A stretch of DNA of 64,000 nt from Rotaria macrura (lineage: Eukaryota; Rotifera; Eurotatoria; Philodinida; Philodinidae): positions 1-64,000 of the forward strand of contig OENT01000817.1 of NCBI GenBank assembly GCA_900239685.1. The letters run 5' to 3'. This document shows, piece by piece, positions 1 to 14,730 of the stretch. The stretch's first letter is position 1. Every line of letters begins with the position of its first letter. The position numbers and the translations under genes were made by a program. The notes below the pieces were generated by a model, which saw nothing but the letters and a program-made list of their open reading frames with translations, did no database searches and had not been told where the DNA came from.

Positions 1-940
1 TAGTTTATTTACTTTAGTAAAGTAAATAGTAAATAGTTTATTTACTATTTACTAGTAAAGTAAAAGTAAAGTACCACCCCTACTGACAACATTTCCATTA
101 TAGATTTCCGATAAGTAGCTCGAAGAAATATTTTCCTATATGTTATGCATATGTGTCCACAAATGTAGAACATTAGTTTTATCATGAAAAGTATCAAGAG
201 ATTATAATAAAATACATTCCCGCTCTATGAAATAAAGGGTCTTATGAAGAAGAAGAATTTGTTTTGTGTATTTGTCTTCAAAGTGCAAAGTATGATAATA
301 AAGAAGTAGTGAAATATCGTGCTGACATTGACATTCATATATTCTTTGTGAAGATTACGTCAAGTTCATGTTGAATAATGACGAGAAGTTTGACGTCTGA
401 AAAATTTGACAGACGACTCAGAACTATTGATCCAATGGGTGAACTTCGTTGGATCCTATCGTGAAATTATCGGATCCGATAGGAATCAACTGAACACTAT
501 CAGAATCCTGCATATGGGATACCAACAGCAAGTTGCCGGGATACCGAGATTCCAACACCCTAAAGTATCCTATCGGGCGGTTTCATCCTGGGCAATCGTA
601 GAGGCTTGCCAATATCTATCTATCTAAAGATCCTGAGGTGTGATACAACAAGATTTATTATCCTAATACATGAACAACAAGAGATTAATATTCCTAAATG
701 ATGACTACAATCTTTTTCAACTAATCAAAAGTTCACATAAATTTTCATACATGACAATCAATCTATTGCTAGATAGATGCTATTAGTTATGCATATATCT
801 CAGCAAAAGTAGAACATTTGTTGTATTATGAAAAGTATCACGAGATTTACTATACAACATGTATATAGATATTATCACTCTAATTAATACTGCGAAAACT
901 ATAGAAACAAAATGAATGATGGAAAAATAAATTTGTTTAG
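1..940. other. AT-rich stretch upstream of the first recognisable ORC2 exon
   Basis: No coding exon is convincing here, although ORC2 exons begin at 941, so this is probably intron. Two imperfect direct repeats of about 65 bp are visible, near 145-210 and 787-852. Both contain TGCATAT, then GTAGAACAT, then ATGAAAAGTATCA and GAGATT. An open frame at 406-627 matches nothing I recognise. The upstream two thirds of ORC2 were not found in the window. Confidence 0.4.
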
Positions 941-3912
941 GTTCTACAAAGCATTTGTTCATGTCAAGAGATTAACATTAATTCATCGAATAATAACGAT
1001 GAATGCATAAAAGATTTAATAAAAAAACTTGAAAAAAACAGTAAGTTAATCGGAATAGTTCTTTAAAAAAAGATCATTAAATTTTTATTCACATAGAATT
1101 ACACATATATCTATTGATAAATAATATCGATGGAATGAATTTTCGTAATATTCATGTACAAAATATATTTAAATCGGCAGCTCAATGTCAGTACATTCAT
1201 ATTCTTGCTACAATTGATCATATAAATGGACCCTTAAGTACAGCAAACAAAAGAAAGATTTGTCTTCGTTAATATTATTTTTCTTAAATTTCTTCTAGTT
1301 TGGAATCAACAAAGTCTTAATAGTTTTCGATGGATATGGTATGCTGTACATACATGGTACGTGCAGGGTAATTATATTAGTGATAGATATTATTTTCTTA
1401 TTTTTATAGGCTACCGTATATTGATGAAACAACTAATGAAAGACTTAATACCATTCGATTAAAAACAAGTAATGATTATAAAATGCTTGTTATTGAAGCA
1501 TACATTTTAATCGATTGAATATTAAGGTCAACTATCAATGAGTGCTGTTGAACATGTTATTGAAAGTTTAACACCAAATGCTCGACGAATTTTTCGTTTA
1601 CTTGTTGAAGCCTTCTTGGCTAATACTAATACAAAAGATTATGAAGGTTAGTACTTAATATTTGATTTTCAGGTATTGAGTACAGAAAACTTGCTATGCA
1701 AGAATAATCAAATCCTATGGCGATTGCTGTTTCTATTCAATAAACGAATGAAGAAATAGAACGTTTTCGTTTGTTACAGAAGTTCGAGTGGAAATTAACA
1801 CGAGAAATACTCACAAAAACAATTATTATGCATTAGTTTTGAATTTTATACAGAACTAATGAATTTCTTTTGTAATGTGTGACATTTCTAAGAACGATAA
1901 AATTCGTCACTGTATCTGACATTGGGAGAATGGACCTTTTCATAAATTAATTGCAGGCCACACAGCAATACTACTTTCTTGATTTGTTTAAAGGTGTCTT
2001 GCTATCTTAGTAGAATCATATATACGTCATTTGGACGTGTTATTTTTTTAATAGTCAACATTCCTTTCAAATTCTATCATAATATTATTTCAATATTTTT
2101 TATGCAGAGAAAGATGACACTAACATCTTTATTTATTCTGTCCATTTCTATTGCTTCGATTATTGCGAATTACTTGATTTTTGAAGATACTTATTTTATC
2201 ATTAATGATCATTACACGTAGTTGGGTGCTATCTATAGAATACAGTTTACGATCGTGCGCAGGTTTATTAAATCTTGTATTCCATGATTTTAACATTTTA
2301 GTCGATTTACTAAAAGTTTCTTGTAGATGCTTTTATTCGTTTATCTATGATATGGTTGTTGCATATGTGTGAAGAGGAAAAGTAAGAGTGGCGCCATGAG
2401 TCGTCATGTAGGGAAATGGTTTGAGTACCGAAAAGATAGCAATTGAACGTTTAAAAAGTGTGAGAATACTGCGAATTATTCTAATTTTCTTCTGAGGTTA
2501 CTTTTCTGATAAAATTGTGATTTCAACTCGAAACAAATGTGAGTCCAATAGGAAAGGATGTCACGTGATAGAGGAAAAGTAAACACAGACACAATGAATA
2601 ATTAGATACAGCGAACGAAAAGGAATGACTAGGAGTCGAACAATTTTTTCGACGAAATATAATCTAGTAATTTCAATCGACTTTCATTGATTGTCATAGT
2701 TTTGCAAAGCTTTCCGTCTGAACAATAGTACCGTGATAAGAATTAAAGTTTCCTGATTTTTATAGAAACTACGGATTTATTTCCAAAATGTATCCTGCCT
2801 ATTATCTTCATTTTCATACATAGGGTGCTGCGCCCTCTGCAATTGATAACCATGTTCTGATAAATCCATACTCTGATCATTTGACTAGATTATTTAATTC
2901 TAATGCATAACAAAACAATTTAAACTAATAATCTAAAAATGTGATTTTTGAATGATTTGGCCATGAGTTTCACATCATGAAGTATGATAACTGTGAACGT
3001 CGTTCTCAGACAGTTTCTCATTCGTCATAAATTTATTATAGAAAAATTCTTTTAGCATTGTTCTATCGAAGAGAAATATTGTTCTAAGATCGGTCGATTA
3101 CCTAATGATTCCATAAACCATCATAGATGTTCGAACAAAATTTAGAATATGAACTTATGAAAATTAATTGTCAAATGATTTTTTAAATTCTAAATCTGTT
3201 ACAAACGATAATAGGTGAATTTGGTTCCTTTGACAGAAAAAAATATTCTCCTAAAGTTGTACCGAATTTCGTCAGAGACTAGTAAGTGAGATTTTGGATG
3301 AATCATACAACTTAACGATCTACGTTACCAATTAAAGCATCAAGCACTACTTGCTTAATGCAAACATGAATGGATGAATCAGTGTCGATGAATTTTATTG
3401 GACTATCCATAGGATAGCAAAGTGAATACGCTATGGTTAGTTTGAAGAGCGTCAGAACTCTGCAGGAGATTTTCCATATATTCAATGATAGAATTTGCGC
3501 TGCTTGTGGAAACGATATCATATTATACGATATATGTATATACATCTTTAGGTAGTAATATATGCTGAATTGGAACGAGTAGAATATATTGCACGTTCTT
3601 AAGATAAAATGAAATGACTAGAATATCTCAAGCAGATGATATGTTTCAACTTCTAAAAAGCTTTATCGTATTATCTAGGATATATTTATATTGATGGTTG
3701 ATGTTTTAGGCATGAAATTTGCTGAATTATATGAACAATGTAAACGTTCATTTTATGTAAATAATGAACAAAATCTTCGTTTACAATTAATTGAATTTAT
3801 TGATCATCGTCTTATTAAACTTAGTAAAAGTACAAATGATGGACAAGAAACTGTTCGATTACTTATTGCTGAACTGGATATTGTTAAGCAACTATTAGAT
3901 AAACTCAAATAA
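941..3912 (+). CDS. ORC2: Origin recognition complex subunit 2, C-terminal part (5' incomplete)
   Basis: This gene encodes a subunit of the nuclear complex that marks replication origins and loads MCM. Six exons are supported: 941-1040, 1097-1237, 1299-1356, 1410-1468, 1527-1646 and 3710-3912. All have GT-AG borders and matching phase. The translation follows vertebrate ORC2 in order: the INNIDG stretch, ILATIDHINGPLIW, the WIWY stretch, SLTPNARRIFRLL, then GMKFAELYEQCKRSF and RLQLIEFIDHRLIK, ending at TAA 3910-3912. The first exon (941-1040) is the least certain because its similarity is weak. The first five exons are separated by 53-61 bp introns, but the last intron (1647-3709) is 2.06 kb. 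The N-terminal and AAA+ regions lie upstream or were not recognised, so the gene is partial here. RBBP5 begins 180 bp downstream on the same strand. Confidence 0.88.
1647..3709 (+). other. Long last intron of ORC2
   Basis: This 2.06-kb intron has a GTTAGT donor and a TTTTAG acceptor. It contains only short open frames (for example 1979-2372 and 3312-3545) with no recognisable similarity, and no obvious terminal inverted repeats. Its length contrasts with the roughly 55-bp introns in the rest of the gene, so an old insertion is possible, but I see no element boundaries. Confidence 0.6.
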
Positions 3913-4089
3913 TCTCTACTAACGACAAACAAACCAAGTGAATAATCAATGTCAGATAGATAGTTCTTCTTCTTTTTGGTTCGACTATGACGAAATTATT
4001 TTTCTATTTGTGTATCTAAATGCAATAAAAACAAAATGAATGAACGATAAAAAAAATGCTCTACGTCTCTCTTTGTTCTAGATGAAAAT

Positions 4090-7000
4090 ATGAATATTGA
4101 ATTACTTTCTACGTTTCAACAAAATTATCCAGAAGAGTTCGATGGCACACTTGATTGTGCATCGATGGCTGTTTGTTGTGCTTTTAACAAAGTTGGTAAG
4201 TAATATGACTATTCAAGAAAAATCTAATACAAACAATTATATATTGGTATGTATTTTAAATGAAAGGTTCAATGCTAGCTGTCGGTTGTTCTGATGGTCG
4301 TCTTGTTATATGGGATTTCTTGACACGTGGTATAGCTAAAATAATTTGTGCAGATTGTTCTCCAATATGTTGTATGTCGTGGTCCAAAAAATCTGATTTA
4401 ATAGCAACATCATCAACTGATAATACTGTTTGTATATGGTACACATCGACAGGCCGGTGTCGTACACGTATATCTTGTATACAATCTCCAATACTCAAAG
4501 TACAATTTCATCCACGTAATTCATCTTATTTGCTTATATGTCCAATGAAACATGCACCTGTTCTAATTGATAATAATGGTAAACATACAATAGTTACAAT
4601 TGACGATGAATTCAATGATATTATATCAACATTTGATAGAAAAGGTGAACATATTATATTAGGTAACAGTCGAGGTTTGATTGTTGTCAAAACATTTTCC
4701 GATTTGAAAACAATTTCATCGTTTCGAATTACAACTGGAACAAATACAAATACGGTACTAAGACATATTGAAATTCCTCGTCGAGGTAAGCAATAAATGA
4801 ATTGATTTAAATCATACATATTTGAAGAATACTATTGACCGAATTCATCAATCATTGAATTTTGTTTTCGTCTTCAGATATCATGCATTACTCTCATATG
4901 AGGTCATTCGAACAACGGTTTAATTTATTTTTAAATACTGAATTCTCGTGCGCTGCTATTTTTCTTAGGGATAATCGTAGGATCTCAAGTGCACGATAAA
5001 TTTGTACTTTAGATATTTGTCTGGAAACTATATTCATCTATTGATCTTTCTAACCTTTTAAAAGTCTTGCTCACTAAGACAGACAAGAGAACGTCAACTA
5101 GTTGTACTCATTTCTAATAGAAAAATAAACATGACTAAGATTTTCATTAGAATATTCTGGTACATCTAAGAGATAAACAAAATTGCGTCTTCAAATTGAA
5201 AAGAACTCATTATGTGGTTCCTTTATTAGTTGGAATATCGATATGAACATTGAAAATGCTGACATATAATCATATTCGATATTGGAAGTTCTATTCAACA
5301 GAAATATAGCTCACAACAATTATTCATTGCTCACAATCATTAGAATATCTTTTCATTATCGAAGTATTTTACATACGACTTTGTATTCATATGAAAACGC
5401 ATGCTTATTTAATTGAAGACTAAATATGTATTAAAGTCAATGAAATATATGAACGGTTAAGTTTGAAAATGAAATAGAAAATTCTCATTATATCGTCTCG
5501 ATTGTTCATTTGAAGAAAACTAATTTACATGTAGACAAGCAAGAGAGAAAGAAATCATTGAATCGTCAATTACGTTAACAAAACATTAAAAAAATGTCTA
5601 AAAATACGATCCGGCTTTCTCCAATCATAATTTGATATAAAAGATAGAAAAATTTGTTTCAAAATTTAAGAGAAAACTATATTTTCTCAACCATTGAACA
5701 GATAGTTTTCTTGCTTATCATTACGATGTAAGAGAAAAATAATCAGTCGTTTTATATCTTAAACAATTTAGTCAGCATGCTTTAGTAAGAATATTTGATG
5801 ATGAATATTCATCAGTGACATTTCTTCAAGGTCAATTTGTGACTGTTCAACTTCACACACAGTACATTAGTTAGATATATCCACTAAATAACTAGAGTCA
5901 CGCAATCATATGAATTCTAACATCGACAATAAAGAGAAAATTAGAAATCAAATTTCATTTATCATTTCCTAGGTCAATACTGCCTAGTTAATACAAGTGA
6001 TCGAATCATTCGAATCTATAATTATGCTGAAATGCTCTCATGTGGCATTAGTCGTGATCTTGAACCAAAACAAAAACTTCAAGATCTTGTTAATAAATCT
6101 CTATGGCGTAAATGTTGTTGGTCAGGCGATGGTGAATATATATGTGGGGCATCATCTCGACAACATTCTTTATATATTTGGGAAACAGTATCTGGTAATC
6201 TAGTTAAAATTTTACATGGTACGAAAGGTGAAGCATTGGCCGATGTATGTTGGCATCCAGTCCGTCCTATAATTGCAAGTATATCAAGTGGCGTTGTTTC
6301 TATATGGTCGCATTCTCAAGTTGAAAATTGGTCTGCATTTGCGCCCGATTTTCGCGAACTAGAAGAAAATGTTGAATATCATGAACGTGAATCAGAATTC
6401 GATATTAAAGATGAAGATCGTAGTCTAGATGGTTTAGATTATGCAGGCTCACCAAATAAACGACAACGCCTAGATACAAATGGAAATATTAAAAATGATG
6501 ACGATAATAATATTGACATTGATGTTGTCACTGATCCACGTATTGAAGCATTAGTCTCAAGTGATGACGATGATATTAATGATCAACTTATTTATTTACC
6601 AGCTGCACCTGATATTGAAGATCCTGATATTGAATTTCCAACACCTGTCTCTAATGTGCCAAAAACTCGTACAACTAGTCCATCGTTACAGACACGTGTC
6701 ACAGCTCATGAAGCATACGATATACAATTGAAAATTCCGCCTGTTCATGATGTACATCCATATTATGGTGGAACAAAACAACCGCGATCAACAATAAATG
6801 TATTTGGAAATAGTCTAGATTCTCTAGGTAATAAACGTGAAACGACAAATCGTCGTAAAGGTCATCATCATCATCACCACCATCATCATCATCATCATCA
6901 TGAATATCAACAACAAAATAATTCTCATTTACAACAAGAACAAAAAGTTCTCATACCAAAATCGATGGACGCAGCTGTTGCAACTGTAGCAAATATTCAA

Positions 7001-7243
7001 AAACGACCATTAGTCACACAAACATCAGAAATCAAAGGACAACGTGCACGATCGGCTCGGCTTGAAGGTAAAAAAGCTGCAGCAGTAGCAACACCTATTG
7101 TACCTAATACAGCAACACCAGCATCAGTAATTACAACAGCTACAATCACTACAGACGAAATCAGTAATAGTACACCACGTACGAAACGTAGTGGTCATCA
7201 GACGCATCAAATCGATAACGACGTTGATTTTCTACCACATTGA
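4090..7243 (+). CDS. RBBP5: RBBP5, WD40 subunit of SET1/MLL histone H3K4 methyltransferase complexes
   Basis: RBBP5 works with WDR5, ASH2L and DPY30 to stimulate H3K4 methylation in the nucleus. Exons are 4090-4195, 4267-4785 and 5973-7243, giving 631 aa. The start MNIELLSTFQQNYPEEFDGT matches the conserved N-terminus of the family. WD40 blades follow (AVGCSDGRLVIWDFLTRGIAKII, then GDGEYICGASSRQHSLYIWE). After the propeller come the activation and ASH2L-binding segment (NVEYHERESEFDIKDEDRS) and a WDR5-binding-like stretch (DIDVVTDPRIEALVSSDDDD followed by YLPAAPDIEDPD). The C-terminal tail differs from vertebrates and carries a run of 13 His (6863-6901). An in-frame ATG upstream of 4090 is excluded because a stop follows at once. 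Intron 2 is 1.19 kb. Possible polyadenylation signals lie near 7725-7740, just before TSFM. Confidence 0.95.
4786..5972 (+). other. Long intron 2 of RBBP5
   Basis: This 1.19-kb AT-rich intron has a GTAAGC donor and a TTCCTAG acceptor. I see no gene, inverted repeat or element border in it. The other RBBP5 intron is 71 bp. Confidence 0.6.
6863..6901 (+). repeat. CAT/CAC trinucleotide run encoding 13 His in RBBP5
   Basis: Thirteen consecutive CAT or CAC codons are followed by a Gln-rich stretch. The run lies in the poorly conserved C-terminal tail, outside the WD40 propeller. It is mostly pure CAT, so it is likely length-polymorphic. Confidence 0.9.
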
Positions 7244-7780
7244 AATATTTATATTGATTTGATAGTGTTCATTTTCTTTTTTTTTTCTGTTTTCGCTGTT
7301 CTTTAGTATTAGAATCTCTTGTCGAATGAGAGTTTGTTGTGATTTATTGTTTTGCATTGTAAATTTCATTTTTGTTTTAAGCATACGGAAAATGATTCGT
7401 ACTTAGAAGACGATGACTTGTCTCGTTTGGTTTTCGTTTTAATGTAGGATGAAAAGAAAATATGATTAAGCTAGAAAGAACAAGTCATCTGTCTGTTAGA
7501 ATTATTAAAGACCTATTACAAGAATAGTACTGTTTTTACATGTTGTATTTCAAACAAAAGAAAAAAGAAATGTCAACTAGCCAATGATTAATTGTTCTTT
7601 TCAATGAACTTTTCTTTATAATTCCTACATTGAATTTTAATTATCTGTATGGTTTAATTTTGAACAAAAACTACATAAACGAAATTGATTCGTCGTTTCT
7701 TTTTCATTTTTGTACATATGATGTAATAAACAAAATAAAACTGTTTTTGTTTTTTGCTTTTCTTTAGTATCATTGAAGAT
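7244..7780. other. RBBP5 3' region and TSFM promoter region
   Basis: This 537-bp spacer separates two genes on the same strand. It is T-rich with AATAAA-like motifs near 7725-7740 that could serve RBBP5. No open frame of note was seen. Confidence 0.5.
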
Positions 7781-10700
7781 ATGCTTGTCTGGCGACGGTT
7801 AATTGTTAAAAGTGCACCACGATATTTCTCTCAATCAGCTGTTGCTTCAAATTCAGCATCGCCATTAAGTGTTTTACGGAAAAAAACTGGTTATTCATTA
7901 TCGCATTGTCGGACAGCACTTCAACAATTTAATGATAATCTTGAACAAGTTAATCATTTTTCAAATTAATAAACGACGAATAATTGAAATCTAATTTTTT
8001 TTTCTTTCTTATGTAAGGCTGAAGCATGGCTTCATCAACGTGCACAGACCGAAGGTTGGAGTCGAGCAACAAAATTACAAAGCCGTGCTGCATCTCAAGG
8101 TTTAATTGGTATTATGACAAATGCAGATTCAGCTGCAATGGTTGAGGTTTGTTGAATCGGCTTGGTAAATCTTCAAAAACTATTATTTAGTAATATATTT
8201 ATATGCATTACTTAGGTTAATTGTGAAACAGATTTTGTGGCTAAAAATGAAAAATTCCAACAACTTGTTTCTCAAGTGGCAAATAGTTTGATAGTTAACC
8301 AAACTGATAGATCAAAAGAAAAGGTTTTTCTTGTTATTTTCTATATCTACTCTGAAAATATGTTATTGTTTCAAGGTATTCTATGATAAATATGCACTAT
8401 CGACATTACCTTTTAACGATGATCGTTCAAAAACATTAGCTGACATAGCAGCTTTATGTGTTGGATCTGTTGGAGAAAATGTTGTTCTACGACGTGGTAT
8501 TGTCTTTAATATCAAGAACAATCAACTTTTATCTAGTTATTGTCATGGACAAATTAATAGTGCAAGTACAGATTCATGCCGCATGGGAAGATACGGTGCA
8601 CTCGTTAATTATTCTCAAGTGGACTCGACTTCAGTCAATGAATCTAATGTATCTATTATCCGAGCAAAAAATAAATTTGCCAAAAAACGAATACAATGAA
8701 TACTTGTCTATTTAGGATGAAACAATGTCAACATTATCTTCAGCTATAGTAACTCGTTCATATCCATTACGAACGATATGTCAAAATGCAAGTATTCAAA
8801 AACCTATTGAATTGAGTACATATCTTGATGAAGAAGATGAATCCACTCAACTTCATGAATATCTTAATGGATACGTTTATGCATTACCATCACGTGAAAA
8901 TGCACATGATTTATTTGTTAAAAGTCTAAGTATACAAATTGAACGACAACAAATAAGCAATGTTCATATTCTTCCAATGGATATTCGTATACGAACACCT
9001 GATCCGATCTATATTTATTATCCGAGTCTATGTCTTACTAATCAAGCACCGAAAAATGATCAAGCCATAACACGTGAACCAGTTGTTATTGTTGAACTTA
9101 TAACACCAACAACTGAACGTTTGATTCTACATGAAAAATCCATGAATTATAAACGAATACCATCATTGAAACAAATCATCTATATTTGGCCTAATCTAAA
9201 ACTAGCTCAAGTTGACTTTCGAGATGGTGATTCATCAAAATGGACTAGAACATACTATGGCAAACAAGATAAAATACCATTAACACAAGCAATTGGTAAT
9301 GGTGAATTAGTTCTTGCTGATATATTTGATAATATGGTAAGTTTAATGTTACCTATTAAATTTCAAACTATGAATCATTTCAATAAGATGAAAATGAGAA
9401 TAATTGTTGAATGTTCTCATTGAGAGAAAAAATCGATCACACTTTGTTTTTCTCTCCATTGTAAATAATTGAATCGTATGATATTATCACAAGTTCGTGA
9501 CATGTCTCATCTTGTCGAATGTTTTGAATTAAAATTGTCTATACATGGATTCTATTAATAGAACGGAACTTTTCAAATTTCAAGCACTGTTTTTATTTAA
9601 GTCAGAAAAAAACGAATATCAATTAGACCATAATCAATTTTTGTGAAATAAAATAAAAAATTGTACAGTGACAAAAAAATATCTATCTACAGTGAATGAA
9701 GTTCAATTTTTTAATATTTCAATTACCAGACCAAAACAAAACAGCGAATTTCATGATTCATTCATTTTTTATTATGTTTCCACCCGTCGAGTAAAATGTA
9801 ACCGAAGCTTCATTTGTTCGACCTGTACGTTCATCAAATATATTACAATGATCGTATGGTGGTACATAGAGATGTAATGTAACTCCCGTATCTGTATGAC
9901 TTGGATTTTCAACACGATGTAAACCAATTAAATCATTAATATAGGCCACTTCTCCTTCTTTTAATTCTGTTCGACAGATAATCTCCATTGGTTCTTCTTC
10001 ATTTTCTTTCTTACTTTTTGGCCAAGCATATTTTGTTTCAATTAAAGTTCCATGTAAACATTTCATGAAGCAATGTGCGTTCGTATGATCATGTATTGAT
10101 GAACCCTGACTTTCAGCCCAACATAAAATCATCAAATTAAATTTTCCATTACCAGCATCAACTAAATTTCTTGTATATCTATTTTGTTGAAATTTTATAT
10201 ACGGCAAAAATTCTTTCATATTAACTTTATAATTTTTCATTATTGTATAAACATAATCAATATCAACTTCATTAGTAGCAAATGCTTGATAAATTAAATC
10301 AACTAATTCTTTTAAGGAATTGGGCTGTGTTGATAATTGTTCTGTTTTATCCAAATATTCCTTGCGCATTAATTGAATATCATTTGTATTCGTATTAAGA
10401 ATTGTTTCCGTCATTGCCACTTGTTATGATTTGAATTCAATGTTGAATGTTCTATTTATTCACGATGAAGAAGACGTAGAATTTGTTTTTATTTTCGACG
10501 GATTAATCTGATCTTTTTGCGATTGTTTACACCAGTAGTAAATAACCTTAATCGAACACATCCCCTTTTTTTTCGTATCAATGTAAAACATGTTTGCAAT
10601 CTTTAATCGAATATGAAACTTGATCAAAAATATTGACGAACCATAACTGTAAAGAAAGTTCAAGGTTTTCGTTTTCATTTTATTCTATTTTATTTTGTAG

Positions 10701-10922
10701 ACAAAACAATTTGGACGTTTACTTGCTCAACATATAGTAGCAACGCGTTCGAAAACAATTGGTCTAAGTGAAAAGAAACAAATAGGCATTGACGAAGATC
10801 GTCTTTTATATCAAAAATGGATGCATACCGATGATAAGAAAAAAACAGTAGAAATGTTTCTTAATGAAAATCAATTGAATGTTAATGATTTTGCACGATT
10901 CGAATGTGGAGAAGAAATTTAA
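7781..10922 (+). CDS. TSFM: Mitochondrial elongation factor Ts with an in-frame Uma2-domain exon
   Basis: EF-Ts recycles EF-Tu GDP to GTP during mitochondrial translation. Exons are 7781-7948, 8018-8146, 8216-8323, 8376-8648, 8716-9336 and 10701-10922. All begin and end in phase 0 and give 506 aa. The N-terminus (MLVWRRLIVKSAPRYFSQSA) looks like a mitochondrial presequence. Next come the UBA-like helix region (LRKKTGYSLSHCRTALQQF) and the family signature VEVNCETDFVAKNEKF. The C-terminus GRLLAQHIVA to DFARFECGEEI matches animal TSFM. Between these, exon 5 (about residues 227-433) is not EF-Ts at all but a Uma2-family domain. Skipping exon 5 keeps the frame and restores a normal-length EF-Ts of about 299 aa. 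The intron after exon 5 (9337-10700) contains CDO1 on the other strand. The start chosen is ATG 7781; the upstream frame has no ATG. Confidence 0.9.
8716..9336 (+). CDS. Uma2/DUF820-family domain, apparently an internal exon of TSFM (bacterial-type)
   Basis: The 207-codon exon matches the Uma2 (DUF820) PD-(D/E)XK restriction-endonuclease-like family, common in cyanobacteria and other bacteria. Visible marks in order are the EYLNG stretch, the MDIRIRTPDPIYIYYP strand, the EPVVIVELITPTTE strand, HEKSMNYKRIPSLKQ, and a C-terminal VLADIFDNM. The usual catalytic Asp of the YYPD motif is Ser (YYPS), and the DRGEK-type Asp is also changed, while the VEL Glu and the following Lys remain. Nuclease activity is therefore doubtful. 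The exon is bordered by TTTAG before GAT GAA ACA ATG and by ATG followed by GTAAGT, both canonical. The short intron before it (8649-8715, 67 bp) has the size normal for this genome. An alternative is a separate nested gene with ATG 8725 and stop 9423. Origin by horizontal transfer is an inference. Confidence 0.8.
9337..9757. other. TSFM intron 5, 5' part, and CDO1 3' region
   Basis: AT-rich intron sequence that also holds the probable 3' end of CDO1 on the minus strand. A plus-strand TTTATT (minus AATAAA) at about 9593-9598 is a candidate CDO1 polyadenylation signal. A weak open frame at 9668-9877 overlaps CDO1 antisense and is not supported. Confidence 0.45.
9758..10414 (-). CDS. CDO1: Cysteine dioxygenase, nested in a TSFM intron
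   Basis: CDO oxidises L-cysteine to cysteine sulfinate with O2 and a mononuclear Fe(II), in the cytosol, at the entry to taurine and sulfate formation. The single exon encodes 218 aa (human protein 200 aa). The metal ligands are in SSIHDHTNAHCF (two His) and in GLHRVENPSH (third His). The Cys that forms the Cys-Tyr cross-link in animal enzymes is present in AHCF, with the partner Tyr in LHLYVPP. The block YTRNLVDAGNGKFNLMILCW is near-identical to vertebrate CDO1. The start is the ATG at 10412-10414; a GTG two codons further upstream is in frame but not needed. The whole gene sits on the opposite strand inside TSFM intron 5 (9337-10700) and has no introns, unlike nearly all its neighbours. Confidence 0.95.
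   Translation of the reverse strand: MTETILNTNTNDIQLMRKEYLDKTEQLSTQPNSLKELVDLIYQAFATNEVDIDYVYTIMKNYKVNMKEFLPYIKFQQNRYTRNLVDAGNGKFNLMILCWAESQGSSIHDHTNAHCFMKCLHGTLIETKYAWPKSKKENEEEPMEIICRTELKEGEVAYINDLIGLHRVENPSHTDTGVTLHLYVPPYDHCNIFDERTGRTNEASVTFYSTGGNIIKNE
10415..10700. other. CDO1 upstream region within TSFM intron 5
   Basis: This 286-bp stretch lies between the CDO1 start and the last TSFM exon. It must hold the CDO1 promoter (minus) and the TSFM branch point and acceptor (TATTTTGTAG, plus). A minus-strand frame at 10460-10678 has no recognisable similarity. Confidence 0.5.
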
Positions 10923-11239
10923 TTAACAAATCATTGACCGTATTGTTGGAATATTCTTTTTCTTTTTGTAGCATCATCGTTATCATTTTTCTTCATTTCT
11001 TTTTGTGTTCAACACCACTGTTTAGATGAAATTTCAACGTTTCATCTAGTTTTGTTTTTCGTTTCCGAACCGAACATAAAAGTTTAGTAAAAATAAATGA
11101 TTTGGTTTTTGTTTACGATCAAGAATTTTTTCCTTATTTCTATTTCAACTCATTATATTTACATCTTACTTTAGATGATTGGCGTGCATTGAAATTTTTC
11201 ATTCATACTTATTAGAAATAATAATAATTTTCGTTTGCA

Positions 11240-14730
<3,491 letters not shown>

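Noticed and set aside
1979-2372. Two overlapping open frames of 63-80 codons in the ORC2 last intron
   Set aside because: No similarity, hydrophobic AT-driven composition, and they lie between well-supported splice sites.
4256-4819. Minus-strand frames of 80 and 97 codons
   Set aside because: They are antisense shadows of RBBP5 exon 2.
8725-9423. Independent Uma2 gene with its own ATG and stop
   Set aside because: Possible, but the exact phase-0 splice sites at 8715/8716 and 9336/9337 and the normal-size preceding intron favour an internal TSFM exon. Kept as the alternative.
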